This document shows positions 25,510-33,326 of a stretch of DNA of 64,000 bases, piece by piece; within the stretch, counting starts at the first letter, position 1; every line of letters begins with the position of its first letter. The translations under genes and the position numbers were made by a program. The DNA is from Rhodothermia bacterium. GTDB lineage: Bacteria > Bacteroidota > Rhodothermia > Balneolales > Balneolaceae. The DNA lies in contig JAUICM010000001.1 in NCBI GenBank assembly GCA_030427885.1, positions 640,616 through 704,615 of the forward strand. Reading direction: 5' to 3'. The notes under the pieces were generated by a model. It did no database searches, had not been told where the DNA came from, and worked only from the letters and a program-made list of their open reading frames with translations.

Positions 25510-27231
25510 ATGAGTGATAAAAAAGAACTGCGAAGCCGGGAATGGTTTGGCAAAAATGACAAAATGGGCTTCGTACACCGGAGCTGGCTAAGAAACCAGG
25601 GACACCCTGATCATATGTTCCGTGATAAACCCGTGATCGGGATCTGTAACACCTGGAGTGATCTTACTCCGTGTAACGCCCACCTGAGAGATTTTGCTGA
25701 GATCGTTAAACGCGGAATCTATGAAGCCGGTGGATTTCCATTTGAATTTCCGGTCACCTCCCTTGGGGAAACTATCATGAAGCCCACCACCATGCTGTTC
25801 CGGAACCTGGCAAGCATGGATACTGAAGAGACCATTCGTGCTAATCCTCTGGACGGCATTGTGTTACTAACCGGTTGCGATAAGACCACCCCTTCCACAA
25901 TCATGGGAGCTGCCAGTGTGGATCTGCCCACCATCGTAGTACCGGGAGGTCCCATGCTGAACGGTAAATTCCGTGGAAAAGATATTGGTTCAGGAACGGC
26001 TACCTGGCAACTATCCGAAGGTATCAAAGCCGGAGAGGTCTCGGAAGAGGATCTGTTGGAAGCAGAAGTATGTATGAGTCGCAGTGCAGGCCACTGCATG
26101 ACCATGGGGACTGCCTCATCCATGGCTTCGATGGTTGAAGCACTGGGATTGTGTTTACCGGGCATGTCAGCCATACCTGCGGTGGACTCCCGCAAGAAAG
26201 TGAATGCCCATCTGTCCGGAAACAGGATCGTGGAAATGGTGAAGGAAGACCTCACTATTTCTAAGATATTGACCAGGGAAGCCTTCGAGAACGCGATCAT
26301 GGTTAATTCAGCTATTGGTGGCTCAACCAACCTCGTGGTTCACCTTATTGCCATTGCCAACCGAATCGGGGTTGAACTCACACTCGAGGATTTTGATACC
26401 ATCGGAAGTCACCTCCCAATGTTGGCCAACCTGATGCCTGCCGGTACATTCCTTATGGAGGACTTTTTCTATGCAGGCGGACTCCCTGTAGTCCTCAAAG
26501 AACTCAAAGAGCACCTGCATAATGAAGCCATTACGGTAAACGGAAAGACTATTGGTGAGAACTCTGCTAATGCTAAATGCTACAACGATGAAGTGATCGC
26601 CAGCTTTGATTCCCCCTTCAAAAAGAATGCCGGAATCGCTGTACTGAAAGGTAATCTCTGTGAAAACGGAGCAGTGATCAAACCTTCAGCTGCTTCTGAT
26701 AAACTAATGCAGCACAAAGGAAAAGCTGTGGTCTTTGAAAACATTGAAGACTACCATGCCCGGATCGATGACCCCGATCTGGATATCGATGAAAACAGCA
26801 TTATGGTACTGAAAAGCGTGGGTCCCGTTGGCTATCCCGGAATGCCTGAAGTTGGAAACATGGAACTACCAGAAAAGCTTATCCGCAAAGGCATAACTGA
26901 TATGATTCGTATTTCAGACGGTCGAATGAGCGGAACTGCTTACGGAACAGCCGTTCTCCATGTAGCACCGGAATCAGCGGTTGGAGGATTACTGGCTTTT
27001 GTGGAAAACGGAGACCTTATCGAACTGGATGTGAAGAACCGGAAACTCACGCTTCTTGTGGATGAGGAGATCATTGCGGAACGAAGAAAGAACTGGACTG
27101 CCCCCGCCCCGCTGGCTGACCGTGGCTATGTGAAATTGTATATTGAACATGTACAGCAGGCTGATAAAGGCTGTGATTTTGATTTTCTTGTTGGAGGATC
27201 CGGCTCAAAAGTAAGCAGAGACTTACACTAA
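25510..27231 (+). CDS. IlvD/Edd-family sugar-acid dehydratase (pentonate dehydratase)
   Basis: A 573-residue [Fe-S] dehydratase. Cluster Cys candidates lie in SDLTPCNAHL, LTGCDKTTPS and AGHCMTMGTAS; SDGRMSGTAYG is the conserved C-terminal active-site segment. Length and the N-terminal REWFG..MGFVHRSWLRNQG fit the L-arabinonate/D-xylonate dehydratase branch rather than biosynthetic IlvD. It would form 2-keto-3-deoxy-pentonate. The next two genes encode exactly the following Weimberg steps, 15 and 1 bases apart, which supports a sugar-acid substrate. Confidence 0.88.
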   Translation: MSDKKELRSREWFGKNDKMGFVHRSWLRNQGHPDHMFRDKPVIGICNTWSDLTPCNAHLRDFAEIVKRGIYEAGGFPFEFPVTSLGETIMKPTTMLFRNLASMDTEETIRANPLDGIVLLTGCDKTTPSTIMGAASVDLPTIVVPGGPMLNGKFRGKDIGSGTATWQLSEGIKAGEVSEEDLLEAEVCMSRSAGHCMTMGTASSMASMVEALGLCLPGMSAIPAVDSRKKVNAHLSGNRIVEMVKEDLTISKILTREAFENAIMVNSAIGGSTNLVVHLIAIANRIGVELTLEDFDTIGSHLPMLANLMPAGTFLMEDFFYAGGLPVVLKELKEHLHNEAITVNGKTIGENSANAKCYNDEVIASFDSPFKKNAGIAVLKGNLCENGAVIKPSAASDKLMQHKGKAVVFENIEDYHARIDDPDLDIDENSIMVLKSVGPVGYPGMPEVGNMELPEKLIRKGITDMIRISDGRMSGTAYGTAVLHVAPESAVGGLLAFVENGDLIELDVKNRKLTLLVDEEIIAERRKNWTAPAPLADRGYVKLYIEHVQQADKGCDFDFLVGGSGSKVSRDLH

Positions 27232-27246
27232 CCTAACCGAATAGAT

Positions 27247-28086
27247 ATGATCGCATACAGAACAGCGAAAGGAGTCTTAATTGAGGACGCAGGAACCTAT
27301 CACCTTGTTCCCGAGATATGGCATCGTTTTATAAATGATGATGATATACTATCAAAGATCGAAGAATACAGAAAAGAAGGAAACCATATAACCGAATCGC
27401 ACTCCATACAGGAGCTCAAGAACGCCATCCTCACTCCCATCGACTACCAGGAGATCTGGGCATCCGGGGTAACCTACTACCGAAGCCGGGATGCGCGTAT
27501 GGAAGAATCAAAAGAAGCAGGTGGCGGCGATTTTTATAGCCGTGTGTACGATGCTGAACGCCCTGAACTGTTCTTTAAAGCTTCGCCACACCGTACCGTT
27601 GGTCCGGGCCAGCAAGTGAGGATCCGAAAAGACTCTAAATGGAATGTACCGGAACCAGAGCTTACTCTTTGTATCTCATCAACCGGTAAGATCATTGGTT
27701 ATACCTGTGGCAACGATATGAGTTCAAGGGATATTGAAGGTGAAAACCCGCTCTATCTGCCCCAGGCCAAGAGTTACGACCGTTCTGCAGCTATCGGACC
27801 AGGTGTGTTTATAACCGACAAACCACTTCCATCCACCACCAGAGTAGAGCTTGATATCCTTCGGGGCGGAGAATCAGTGTTTTCAGACAAGATCAGTATC
27901 ACCCAGATCAAGCGTAAGTTTGAAGACCTGGTTGGATACCTGTACCGCGAATGCAGTTTCCCATACGGCAGTTACCTAATGACAGGAACAGGCATCGTGC
28001 CGCCCAATGAATTTACATTACGATCAGGTGATGAAATTCGCATCACCATAGAACCAATAGGAACACTCATCAACACTGTTGAATAA
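27247..28086 (+). CDS. FAH-family hydrolase, probable 2-keto-3-deoxy-pentonate dehydratase
   Basis: A 279-residue fumarylacetoacetate-hydrolase-fold protein. The metal site is seen as PEPELTLCI (Glu-x-Glu) with the downstream acidic loop [14 protein letters not shown] and KSYD. FAH-family enzymes perform the 2-keto-3-deoxy-pentonate to 2-oxoglutarate-semialdehyde step in Caulobacter (XylX) and Sulfolobus. Placement between a pentonate dehydratase and an oxoglutarate-semialdehyde dehydrogenase makes that role likely. The stop is one base before the next ATG. Confidence 0.85.
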   Translation: MIAYRTAKGVLIEDAGTYHLVPEIWHRFINDDDILSKIEEYRKEGNHITESHSIQELKNAILTPIDYQEIWASGVTYYRSRDARMEESKEAGGGDFYSRVYDAERPELFFKASPHRTVGPGQQVRIRKDSKWNVPEPELTLCISSTGKIIGYTCGNDMSSRDIEGENPLYLPQAKSYDRSAAIGPGVFITDKPLPSTTRVELDILRGGESVFSDKISITQIKRKFEDLVGYLYRECSFPYGSYLMTGTGIVPPNEFTLRSGDEIRITIEPIGTLINTVE

Positions 28087-28087
28087 T

Positions 28088-29659
28088 ATGAGCATCAACG
28101 GAAAGAATCTGTTAGGAAACGAAGAATCATCAACGGGAGAGCATCACTTTAATGCGGTTGATCCTGCATCAGGAGAACAGCTTGATATAACATTCACGGA
28201 GGCCACGGAAGAGGAAGTGGATCTGGCGGTTCAGAAAGCTGAACAAGCCTTCCCGGTGTATCCCAAACTCCCAAATAAGCAAAGGGCTGACTTCCTTGAA
28301 GCCATTGCTTTTGAACTGCTAGAGTCTGGCGATGAGCTCATTAAACGATGCATGTCCGAGACTGCCCTGCCCCAAGCACGCCTGAATGGCGAACGCATTA
28401 GAACGGTGAATCAGCTCAAACTATTTGCTTCTGTGATCAGAGAAGGTTCGTGGGTGAACGCCCGGATCGATACCGCACAACCAGACCGCACGCCCGTTCC
28501 AAAACCTGATATCCGGCAAATGCAACAACCATTGGGTGCTGTGGGGATATTCGGGGCCAGCAATTTTCCATTAGCCTTTTCGGTTGCAGGAGGTGACACC
28601 GCCTCTGCCCTTGCGGCCGGATGTCCTGTTGTGGTAAAAGCACATCCGCTTCATCCAGGAACCTCAGAACTGGTTGGCCGGGCGATCCTGAAAGCCGCTA
28701 ACGACACCGGAATGCCTGAAGGTGTATTTTCCCTCGTTCAGGGGACTTCAGTTGATGTAGGCATGGCTATTGTTACACATCCACTTATCACCGCCATTGG
28801 CTTTACTGGTTCTTTTAAAGGCGGAAAAGCGATCTTTGATGCGGCTAATCAACGCAAAGTACCTATACCGGTCTTTGCAGAGATGGGTAGTACCAACCCG
28901 GTATTTATCCTTCCCGGAGCCATTAGCGAACGTGGTGATTCCATCGCATCCGGTCTGGCTAATTCCGTAAATCTTGGAGTGGGGCAATTCTGTACCAATC
29001 CCGGCCTGTTGATCAGTCAGCATTCCGAATCTTCCGAAAAACTGGTAGCTGATCTGGCCGCCACTCTATCCGAGCAATCGGGTGGCACCATGCTTTCCTC
29101 CGGGATAAAGAACAGTTTTGATTCCGGTATTGCAGAGATCTCTGAGACTTTCGGAGTGGCTAAACTAACGCCCGGCAGGGAATCTTCTGGAAATACTGTG
29201 TCAGGCACCCTGTTCTCCACTGACGAAGAAACATTTCTTTCGAACCCAAGTCTTGCCGAAGAAGTTTTTGGTCCATCCAGTGTACATGTATCCGCGAGCT
29301 CCAAAGTCAAACTGCTTGAGATCGCCCGTTCACTGGAAGGTCACCTTACCGCTACCATCCATGGAACGGAAGCCGATCTGGAAGAATATGCCGAGTTGGT
29401 TGTCATACTGGAACGCAAGGCAGGCCGATTGATCTTCAACGGATACCCCACCGGTGTGGAAGTGTGTCACTCCATGGTGCACGGAGGCCCCTTCCCTGCC
29501 ACAACTGCTCCACAGAGCACCTCCGTCGGAACCTTAGCCATCCACCGCTTTACCCGTCCGGTCTGCTACCAGGATTTTCCGCATTCCTCTTTACCTGATG
29601 AGCTTAAGGATGAGAATCCTTTGGGTATTCACCGGATGGTGGATGGGGATTGGGAGTAA
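28088..29659 (+). CDS. 2-oxoglutarate-semialdehyde (2,5-dioxovalerate) dehydrogenase
   Basis: 523 aa from ATG 28088 (an in-frame TTG at 28079 overlaps the previous gene). The IFGASNFPLAFSVAGGDTAS and GCPVVVKAHPLHPGTSEL segments are typical of the NADP-dependent 2,5-dioxovalerate dehydrogenase group; the catalytic Cys is in GQFCTNPG and the general-base Glu in FAEMGSTNPVF. It oxidises 2-oxoglutarate semialdehyde to 2-oxoglutarate, the last Weimberg step. It is the last gene of the operon; a weak hairpin follows at 29732. Confidence 0.92.
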   Translation: MSINGKNLLGNEESSTGEHHFNAVDPASGEQLDITFTEATEEEVDLAVQKAEQAFPVYPKLPNKQRADFLEAIAFELLESGDELIKRCMSETALPQARLNGERIRTVNQLKLFASVIREGSWVNARIDTAQPDRTPVPKPDIRQMQQPLGAVGIFGASNFPLAFSVAGGDTASALAAGCPVVVKAHPLHPGTSELVGRAILKAANDTGMPEGVFSLVQGTSVDVGMAIVTHPLITAIGFTGSFKGGKAIFDAANQRKVPIPVFAEMGSTNPVFILPGAISERGDSIASGLANSVNLGVGQFCTNPGLLISQHSESSEKLVADLAATLSEQSGGTMLSSGIKNSFDSGIAEISETFGVAKLTPGRESSGNTVSGTLFSTDEETFLSNPSLAEEVFGPSSVHVSASSKVKLLEIARSLEGHLTATIHGTEADLEEYAELVVILERKAGRLIFNGYPTGVEVCHSMVHGGPFPATTAPQSTSVGTLAIHRFTRPVCYQDFPHSSLPDELKDENPLGIHRMVDGDWE

Positions 29660-29731
29660 TGGATAACGACGGAGGACGGAGGCTAAGCCGGTGAAGCAGT
29701 TTTGATCCTGGATCCTTTCTTAGCTGAACCG

Positions 29732-29750
29732 AAGTAAGTAGCTTACTTTT
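29732..29750 (+). terminator. weak terminator-like hairpin after the pentose operon
   Basis: AAGTAAG (29732-29738) and CTTACTT (29742-29748) form a 7-bp stem with a three-base TAG loop and two further T residues. It is AT-rich and the T-tract is short, so termination would be inefficient. Confidence 0.35.
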
Positions 29751-29862
29751 CCCCATGGCATTGTAATTAATTTTCATACGTTTATCTTATTTGACCTGCG
29801 AGCGGGTAGTAAGTCCTTACAAACTTTTTGGTGATTATACGAACGAGCGTTCGCCTAATTCC

Positions 29863-29885
29863 TAAAAAAGGGCTTCAGAAGCCCT
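29863..29885 (-). terminator. orphan intrinsic terminator reading the minus strand
   Basis: AGGGCTT (29869-29875) and AAGCCCT (29879-29885) pair around CAG, with an A-run at 29864-29869 that becomes a U-tract on the - strand. No - strand gene lies to its right for several kilobases, so it may be left from a lost gene, or it may shield the operon from antisense transcription. Confidence 0.5.
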
Positions 29886-29964
29886 CAGATTGAGGTTGGT
29901 GGATATTATCCGAATTTTATCTTCCCTTTCCTGTTCCCCTAATACTATGTTATGTGGCTTATTA

Positions 29965-30183
29965 ATGAATACCCAAGTAGAAATATTTGTACAGCTTTTA
30001 AATGAAGGCACGGAAGTCTGGAGACCAGTTAAAGCCGAATCGTTAGATAACGGCCTTTACAAGATTATTTCTGCCAACAAAAGTGATGAAACTTGGGAGT
30101 TCAACAGTGGGGAAACAGTAAAGTGTAGCACTAAAGCTTTTGCGGAAGGTAATTCAGGGTTGGTTGCTTCTGAAAAAGCTTAG
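29965..30183 (+). CDS. cassette 1: small protein of unknown function
   Basis: ATG 29965 gives 72 aa (MNTQVEIFVQLLNEG...); it starts 15 bases inside the cassette and its stop is 3 bases before attC1, filling the cassette as cassette genes do. An in-frame earlier start at 29890 would cross the recombination site and is rejected. The sequence (EGTEVWRPVKAE..LYKI) resembles a widespread family of small hypothetical proteins with this pattern, predicted to be a small beta-barrel. Function unknown. Confidence 0.75.
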   Translation: MNTQVEIFVQLLNEGTEVWRPVKAESLDNGLYKIISANKSDETWEFNSGETVKCSTKAFAEGNSGLVASEKA

Positions 30184-30186
30184 GCG

Positions 30187-30312
30187 CCACATAACAAGCG
30201 TTTTAAGTCGGACGCAGGTAGGGTTCGCTGGAAAGCTTGTAGGCAATAAAATTATTCAGTTACTTTAACAAAAACCGAAAACCTGCGCCGCTTAAACGCC
30301 GGGTCGTTATAC
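30187..30312 (+). repeat. attC1 recombination site
   Basis: Left base CCACATAAC (30187-30195), a long imperfect stem (GCGTTTTAAG 30198-30207 with CTTAAACGC 30291-30299, one unpaired base; CGCAGGT 30213-30219 with ACCTGCG 30281-30287), a ~60-base AT-rich terminal region, and right core GTTATAC at 30306. The size (~125 bp), the TAAC..GTTA ends and the unpaired base match long attC sites such as the Vibrio repeats. Confidence 0.88.
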
Positions 30313-30323
30313 AACCTTTTTCT

Positions 30324-30662
30324 ATGAATAAATATCAGGTCATGCTTAGAGGTGAAAACTTCTTACTCGATTTCGTGGATAAGGAAAAAAAGTGTGGGTT
30401 CTACACCACCATTTGGGTCGAGGCGAATGATCCTGAAGAAGCAGAATTGAACGCCGTTGCCAAAGTAAAAGAACAAAAAGATTTAAGTAATGGTCTTTTA
30501 AATGATTCTGATGATCCGCCAATGATTTATCTTGAGGAAATCCATCAATTAGAATCTGATGAAGAATTACAAAAAAATAGTGGAAGAACCTTTTTTGTAG
30601 AAACTGACGATAAAGAAGTTAAATACTATATTAGAAAACGCTGGTGGCAGTTTTGGAAATAA
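30324..30662 (+). CDS. cassette 2: small protein of unknown function
   Basis: 112 aa, from ATG 17 bases into the cassette to a stop three bases before attC2. The N-terminus (YQVMLRGENFLLDF, then GFYTTIWVEANDPEEAE) belongs to a recurrent type of small hypothetical protein found in many bacteria; a C-terminal KYYIRKRWWQFWK basic/aromatic tail is striking and may contact membrane or nucleic acid. No catalytic motif. Function unknown. Confidence 0.75.
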   Translation: MNKYQVMLRGENFLLDFVDKEKKCGFYTTIWVEANDPEEAELNAVAKVKEQKDLSNGLLNDSDDPPMIYLEEIHQLESDEELQKNSGRTFFVETDDKEVKYYIRKRWWQFWK

Positions 30663-30665
30663 TCC

Positions 30666-30795
30666 GGTTGTATAACAAGCGTTTTAAGTCGGACTCGGGT
30701 AGTGGCTCCGCATAATTTAATTTTAGCTAAATAATAAATTTGGTTACTTCAACAAAAACTGAGACCTGCGCTGCTTAAAAGCGGGGTCGTTATGC
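30666..30795 (+). repeat. attC2 recombination site
   Basis: Left base GGTTGTATAAC (30666-30676) is the exact complement of cassette 2's own start at 30306. The left half (30672-30694) is identical over 23 bases to attC1; the right half ACCTGCGCTGCTTAAAAGC (30764-30782) and core GTTATGC (30789) mirror attC1. The centre is AT-rich. Confidence 0.88.
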
Positions 30796-30810
30796 GGTTT
30801 ACAAAACTAA

Positions 30811-31188
30811 ATGAGCAAGAAATCAGAAAATATCAGCTTCGTCCATTCCTTTTTGAATAATAGAGAAGTTTTCTTTGGAGCTATTTCTGATTATGGGATT
30901 TTCAAAAAAGATGAATTTCATAAATACACCAAGGCAATCAGTGAATTAAATGAAACCGAGCTATCAGTTGATGAAAGGTATAAGATCGCAATTACAATTT
31001 GGGAAGTGAGTTTTAAAATAGAAAGGTTTTTAGGTTCCCATTTTGCCTCAGATGTACCTTGGTCTTTTGAAAATTTGGATGAAGACGATCCAAGACAAAT
31101 AGGTGAACTGATTTTCTACACAGCCAATTGGTTTTCATACAATAAGCCAATGGAAAAGGATCATCTTACAATAGGGTCTTGGAAATAG
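30811..31188 (+). CDS. cassette 3: small protein, possible Imm41-like immunity protein
   Basis: 125 aa, occupying the third cassette (ATG 21 bases after the core). It is alpha-rich: VFFGAISDYGIFKKDEFHKY, an acidic helix around SVDERYKIAITIWEV, HFASDVPWSFENLD, and a Trp/Tyr-rich end. The F-[FI]-G-x-[IL]-x-D-x-G-x-F opening, then a His..D..NLD region, recalls Imm41-type immunity proteins from memory only; I could not check this. If right, a mobile immunity gene without its toxin. Confidence 0.7.
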   Translation: MSKKSENISFVHSFLNNREVFFGAISDYGIFKKDEFHKYTKAISELNETELSVDERYKIAITIWEVSFKIERFLGSHFASDVPWSFENLDEDDPRQIGELIFYTANWFSYNKPMEKDHLTIGSWK

Positions 31189-31200
31189 AAATATCCTTAA

Positions 31201-31243
31201 CCTCATAGCAAACGTTTCAAGCGGACGCCGGGGCGTTATAGTG
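31201..31243 (+). repeat. attC3 remnant, internally deleted
   Basis: CCTCATAGC (31201-31209) occupies the left-base position; the complement of cassette 3's start would be CCGCATAAC, so two bases have changed. AAACGTTTCAAGCGGACGC follows, then directly CGGGGCGTTAT (31229-31239). Relative to attC1 and attC2 the ~80-base centre and the inner right arm are missing, joined at a shared ACGC. The site should fold poorly and be inactive or very weak. Confidence 0.7.
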
Positions 31244-31453
31244 CATCACCTGATCTTGCAAGTTGTGCTAAAGTACTGTTGTGGTTTCGAAGACCCTTCA
31301 GAATGGGGAAATCCTTGAAATCAGCATCAACAATGTGTGCAATAGCGGACCGCTCTTGCTACCGATCCTGAAGTACTGTGTTTTATCCTTCGAAAATACT
31401 ACTATCTAAGATATGAGCGGAACCACTAACCCACTGAGCAAACCAGAGATACC
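31244..31453. other. non-coding stretch after the cassette array
   Basis: No convincing gene and no further attC. It contains two partly similar blocks around AAGTACTGT (near 31272 and 31372). It may be flanking chromosome or a decayed ORF-less cassette; the sequence does not decide. Confidence 0.4.
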
Positions 31454-31819
31454 ATGAAAGATACCAGTCACCACGATGAACGCATTGCCAATATGTCTTT
31501 TGCATCGGTATATCCTCACTATGTAAGTAAAGTGGAGAAAAAGGGGAAAACAAAAGAAGAGTTGCACCAGGTCATAAACTGGCTGACGGGATTTACTGAT
31601 AAAGACCTGGACCATCTGATTGCAGATAAAGTTACTTTCGAAGTGTTTTTTAAAAAAGCCAAACTCAATCCCAATGCTCATTTGATAAAAGGGGTTATTT
31701 GTGGATACCGTGTGGAGGAAATTGAAAATCCCCTTACCCAAAAAACCCGTTACCTCGATAAGCTGGTGGATGAACTGGCCAAAGGGAAAAAAATGGAGAG
31801 TATTTTGAGAAGCAGTTGA
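31454..31819 (+). CDS. DUF2200 family protein
   Basis: A 121-residue protein of the DUF2200 type: [22 protein letters not shown], then [28 protein letters not shown] and [20 protein letters not shown]. Family function unknown. It follows the cassette array by 210 bp but has no attC of its own within reach, so it is probably resident chromosome rather than a fourth cassette. GH43 starts 55 bp downstream. Confidence 0.85.
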   Translation: MKDTSHHDERIANMSFASVYPHYVSKVEKKGKTKEELHQVINWLTGFTDKDLDHLIADKVTFEVFFKKAKLNPNAHLIKGVICGYRVEEIENPLTQKTRYLDKLVDELAKGKKMESILRSS

Positions 31820-31874
31820 GGGAGCATACAATTATAATGAGCACATATCGCGTGAATTAACAAGGTAGAACTAC

Positions 31875-33254
31875 ATGATGAGTAAAAAGATATTTATGAT
31901 AAGCTTCATAGTTATGATGACAATGACTATGAATTACTCTTCGAACGCACAAACCGTGCAGCAGCGTCCCATCTTCCAGACAAAATATACTGCTGATCCC
32001 GCTCCCCTTGTGCATAACGACACTGTATTCGTGTATACCGGTCATGATGAAGACGATGCTATGGGATTTAAAATGTACGACTGGTTGCTTTATTATTCGA
32101 CCGATATGGTAAACTGGACCGAGTACGGAGTGGTGGCTACGCTAGATAACTTCGATTGGGTTCCCCAGCGTAACGGGGCCTGGGCTGCACAGGCTGTTGA
32201 GCGCAACGGGAAATTTTACCTGTACTGCCCAGTACCCGGTGGCGTTGGCATCGGGGTATTGGTGACTGATAGTCCATACGGGCCTTTCAAGGATCCTGTT
32301 GGTGGCCCGCTCATTCAAAACAGTCCTCACGACATTGACCCTACCGTTCTGATCGACGATGACGGGCAGGCGTACATGTACTGGGGAAACCCAAAAGTCT
32401 ACTACGTAAAGCTGAACAAGGATATGATCTCTTATTCAGGGGAGATCGTACAGGAACCTACCACACCGGATAATTACCAGGAAGGGCCATGGGTGTGGAA
32501 ACGAAATGAACATTACTATCTGGCTTATGCCTCCACCTGTTGCCCGGAAGGAATCGGATATGCTATGAGCGATTCCCCTACAGGCCCATGGGAATACAAA
32601 GGTATGATTGTCGATGCTTTGGAAAAGACCAGGGGTAATCACCCCGGAATTATTGAATTCAAGGGAAAATCATATGTGTTCGGGCATAGTTACGACCAGC
32701 TTAAACAAACAACGACAAAATTCTATGAACGCCGTTCGGTGGATATGGATGAAATGGTATACAATCCCGACGGCACCATCCAAAACAGGGATTACTGGTC
32801 GGTTGAAGGACCAGATCAGGTTGGTACCCTGAATCCATTCAACCGTGTGGAAGCAGAAACCATGGCCTGGAGCGAAGGGCTCAAAACCCGCTTTGAAACG
32901 GAGTGGGAAGGTGATTTCGATTGGGCCCGGGGCGAAAGAATTGCTGATCGTTTATTTCTTACTGATATAAATCACGGTGATTTCACCAAAGTACGGGGCG
33001 TTGATTTTGCTGATGGTGCTGAATCGGTTGAAGTAAGTGTATCACCCATTTATGGGGGCATGATTGAAATTCGTGCTGATAAAAAAGACGGACCTTTGAT
33101 TGCAAAAGTTGAAATAAATGGTGAAAGACAAGAAGGCATCTGGAGTACATTATCAGTACCTGTAAGTACAAACATTAAAGGAGTTCACGATGTGTATTTT
33201 GTCTTCAGAGGCGAAAAAGATCTATTCTATTTTGACTGGTGGAAGTTTAATTGA
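31875..33254 (+). CDS. GH43 family glycoside hydrolase with C-terminal CBM6-like domain
   Basis: A 459-residue exported enzyme; signal peptide to about residue 25 (ATG 31878 is equally possible). The five-bladed propeller has the expected catalytic trio: Asp41 (TADPAPLV, general base), Asp155 (HDIDPTVLIDDD, pKa modulator) and Glu203 (YQEGPWVWK, general acid). Residues ~325-459 (NRVEAETMAW..FDWWKFN) are a CBM6-type carbohydrate-binding module. GH43 enzymes are arabinofuranosidases, arabinanases or xylosidases; beside GH127, an arabinose-releasing role is favoured. Confidence 0.9.
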   Translation: MMSKKIFMISFIVMMTMTMNYSSNAQTVQQRPIFQTKYTADPAPLVHNDTVFVYTGHDEDDAMGFKMYDWLLYYSTDMVNWTEYGVVATLDNFDWVPQRNGAWAAQAVERNGKFYLYCPVPGGVGIGVLVTDSPYGPFKDPVGGPLIQNSPHDIDPTVLIDDDGQAYMYWGNPKVYYVKLNKDMISYSGEIVQEPTTPDNYQEGPWVWKRNEHYYLAYASTCCPEGIGYAMSDSPTGPWEYKGMIVDALEKTRGNHPGIIEFKGKSYVFGHSYDQLKQTTTKFYERRSVDMDEMVYNPDGTIQNRDYWSVEGPDQVGTLNPFNRVEAETMAWSEGLKTRFETEWEGDFDWARGERIADRLFLTDINHGDFTKVRGVDFADGAESVEVSVSPIYGGMIEIRADKKDGPLIAKVEINGERQEGIWSTLSVPVSTNIKGVHDVYFVFRGEKDLFYFDWWKFN

Positions 33255-33326
33255 TAAAACATTTGAAATGATAATTAATACTCCATTAGTCAGTATTCTG
33301 AGAGTTCAAAAACATTAATTCAGCAC

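Larger units (their letters stand above)
29660..29948. other. non-coding stretch between the pentose operon and the cassette array
   Basis: No convincing gene. It holds a weak hairpin (AAGTAAG/CTTACTT, 29732-29748) that may end the pentose operon, a palindrome CGAACG-AG-CGTTCG at 29840-29853 that could be an operator, and a terminator-like hairpin facing the - strand at 29869-29885. No intact attC or integron attI site was recognised here. Confidence 0.5.
29949..31243 (+). mobile_element. integron-type gene-cassette array, three cassettes, no integrase (CALIN)
   Basis: Four GTTAT core sites (29949, 30306, 30789, 31235) delimit cassettes of 357, 483 and 446 bp (cleavage between G and TT). Each holds one + strand ORF followed by an attC-like site. 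The strongest evidence is reciprocal complementarity: cassette 1 begins GTTATGTGG and its attC opens CCACATAAC; cassette 2 begins GTTATACAACC and its attC opens GGTTGTATAAC. Only mobile cassettes, whose attC is completed on circularisation, have this reason to match their own 5' ends. attC1 and attC2 share a 23-base left half and a right half differing at 3 of 30 bases. No tyrosine integrase or attI is in the window, so it fits the term CALIN. Confidence 0.88.

Noticed and set aside
25719..26330. 203-codon antisense frame within the IlvD/Edd gene
   Set aside because: No recognisable features and wholly inside a well-conserved enzyme gene.
29890..29964. Longer reading frame upstream of cassette gene 1 (start at 29890)
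   Set aside because: It would cross the core recombination site at 29949; the ATG at 29965 lies inside the cassette as in the other two.
31454..31819. DUF2200 gene as a fourth cassette
   Set aside because: No attC follows it, and the complement of the core at 31235 (GCACTATAAC) is not found downstream.
31406..31831. 141-codon open frame antisense to DUF2200
   Set aside because: The + strand frame matches a known family; the reverse frame has no leader, motif or ribosome site and is a shadow.
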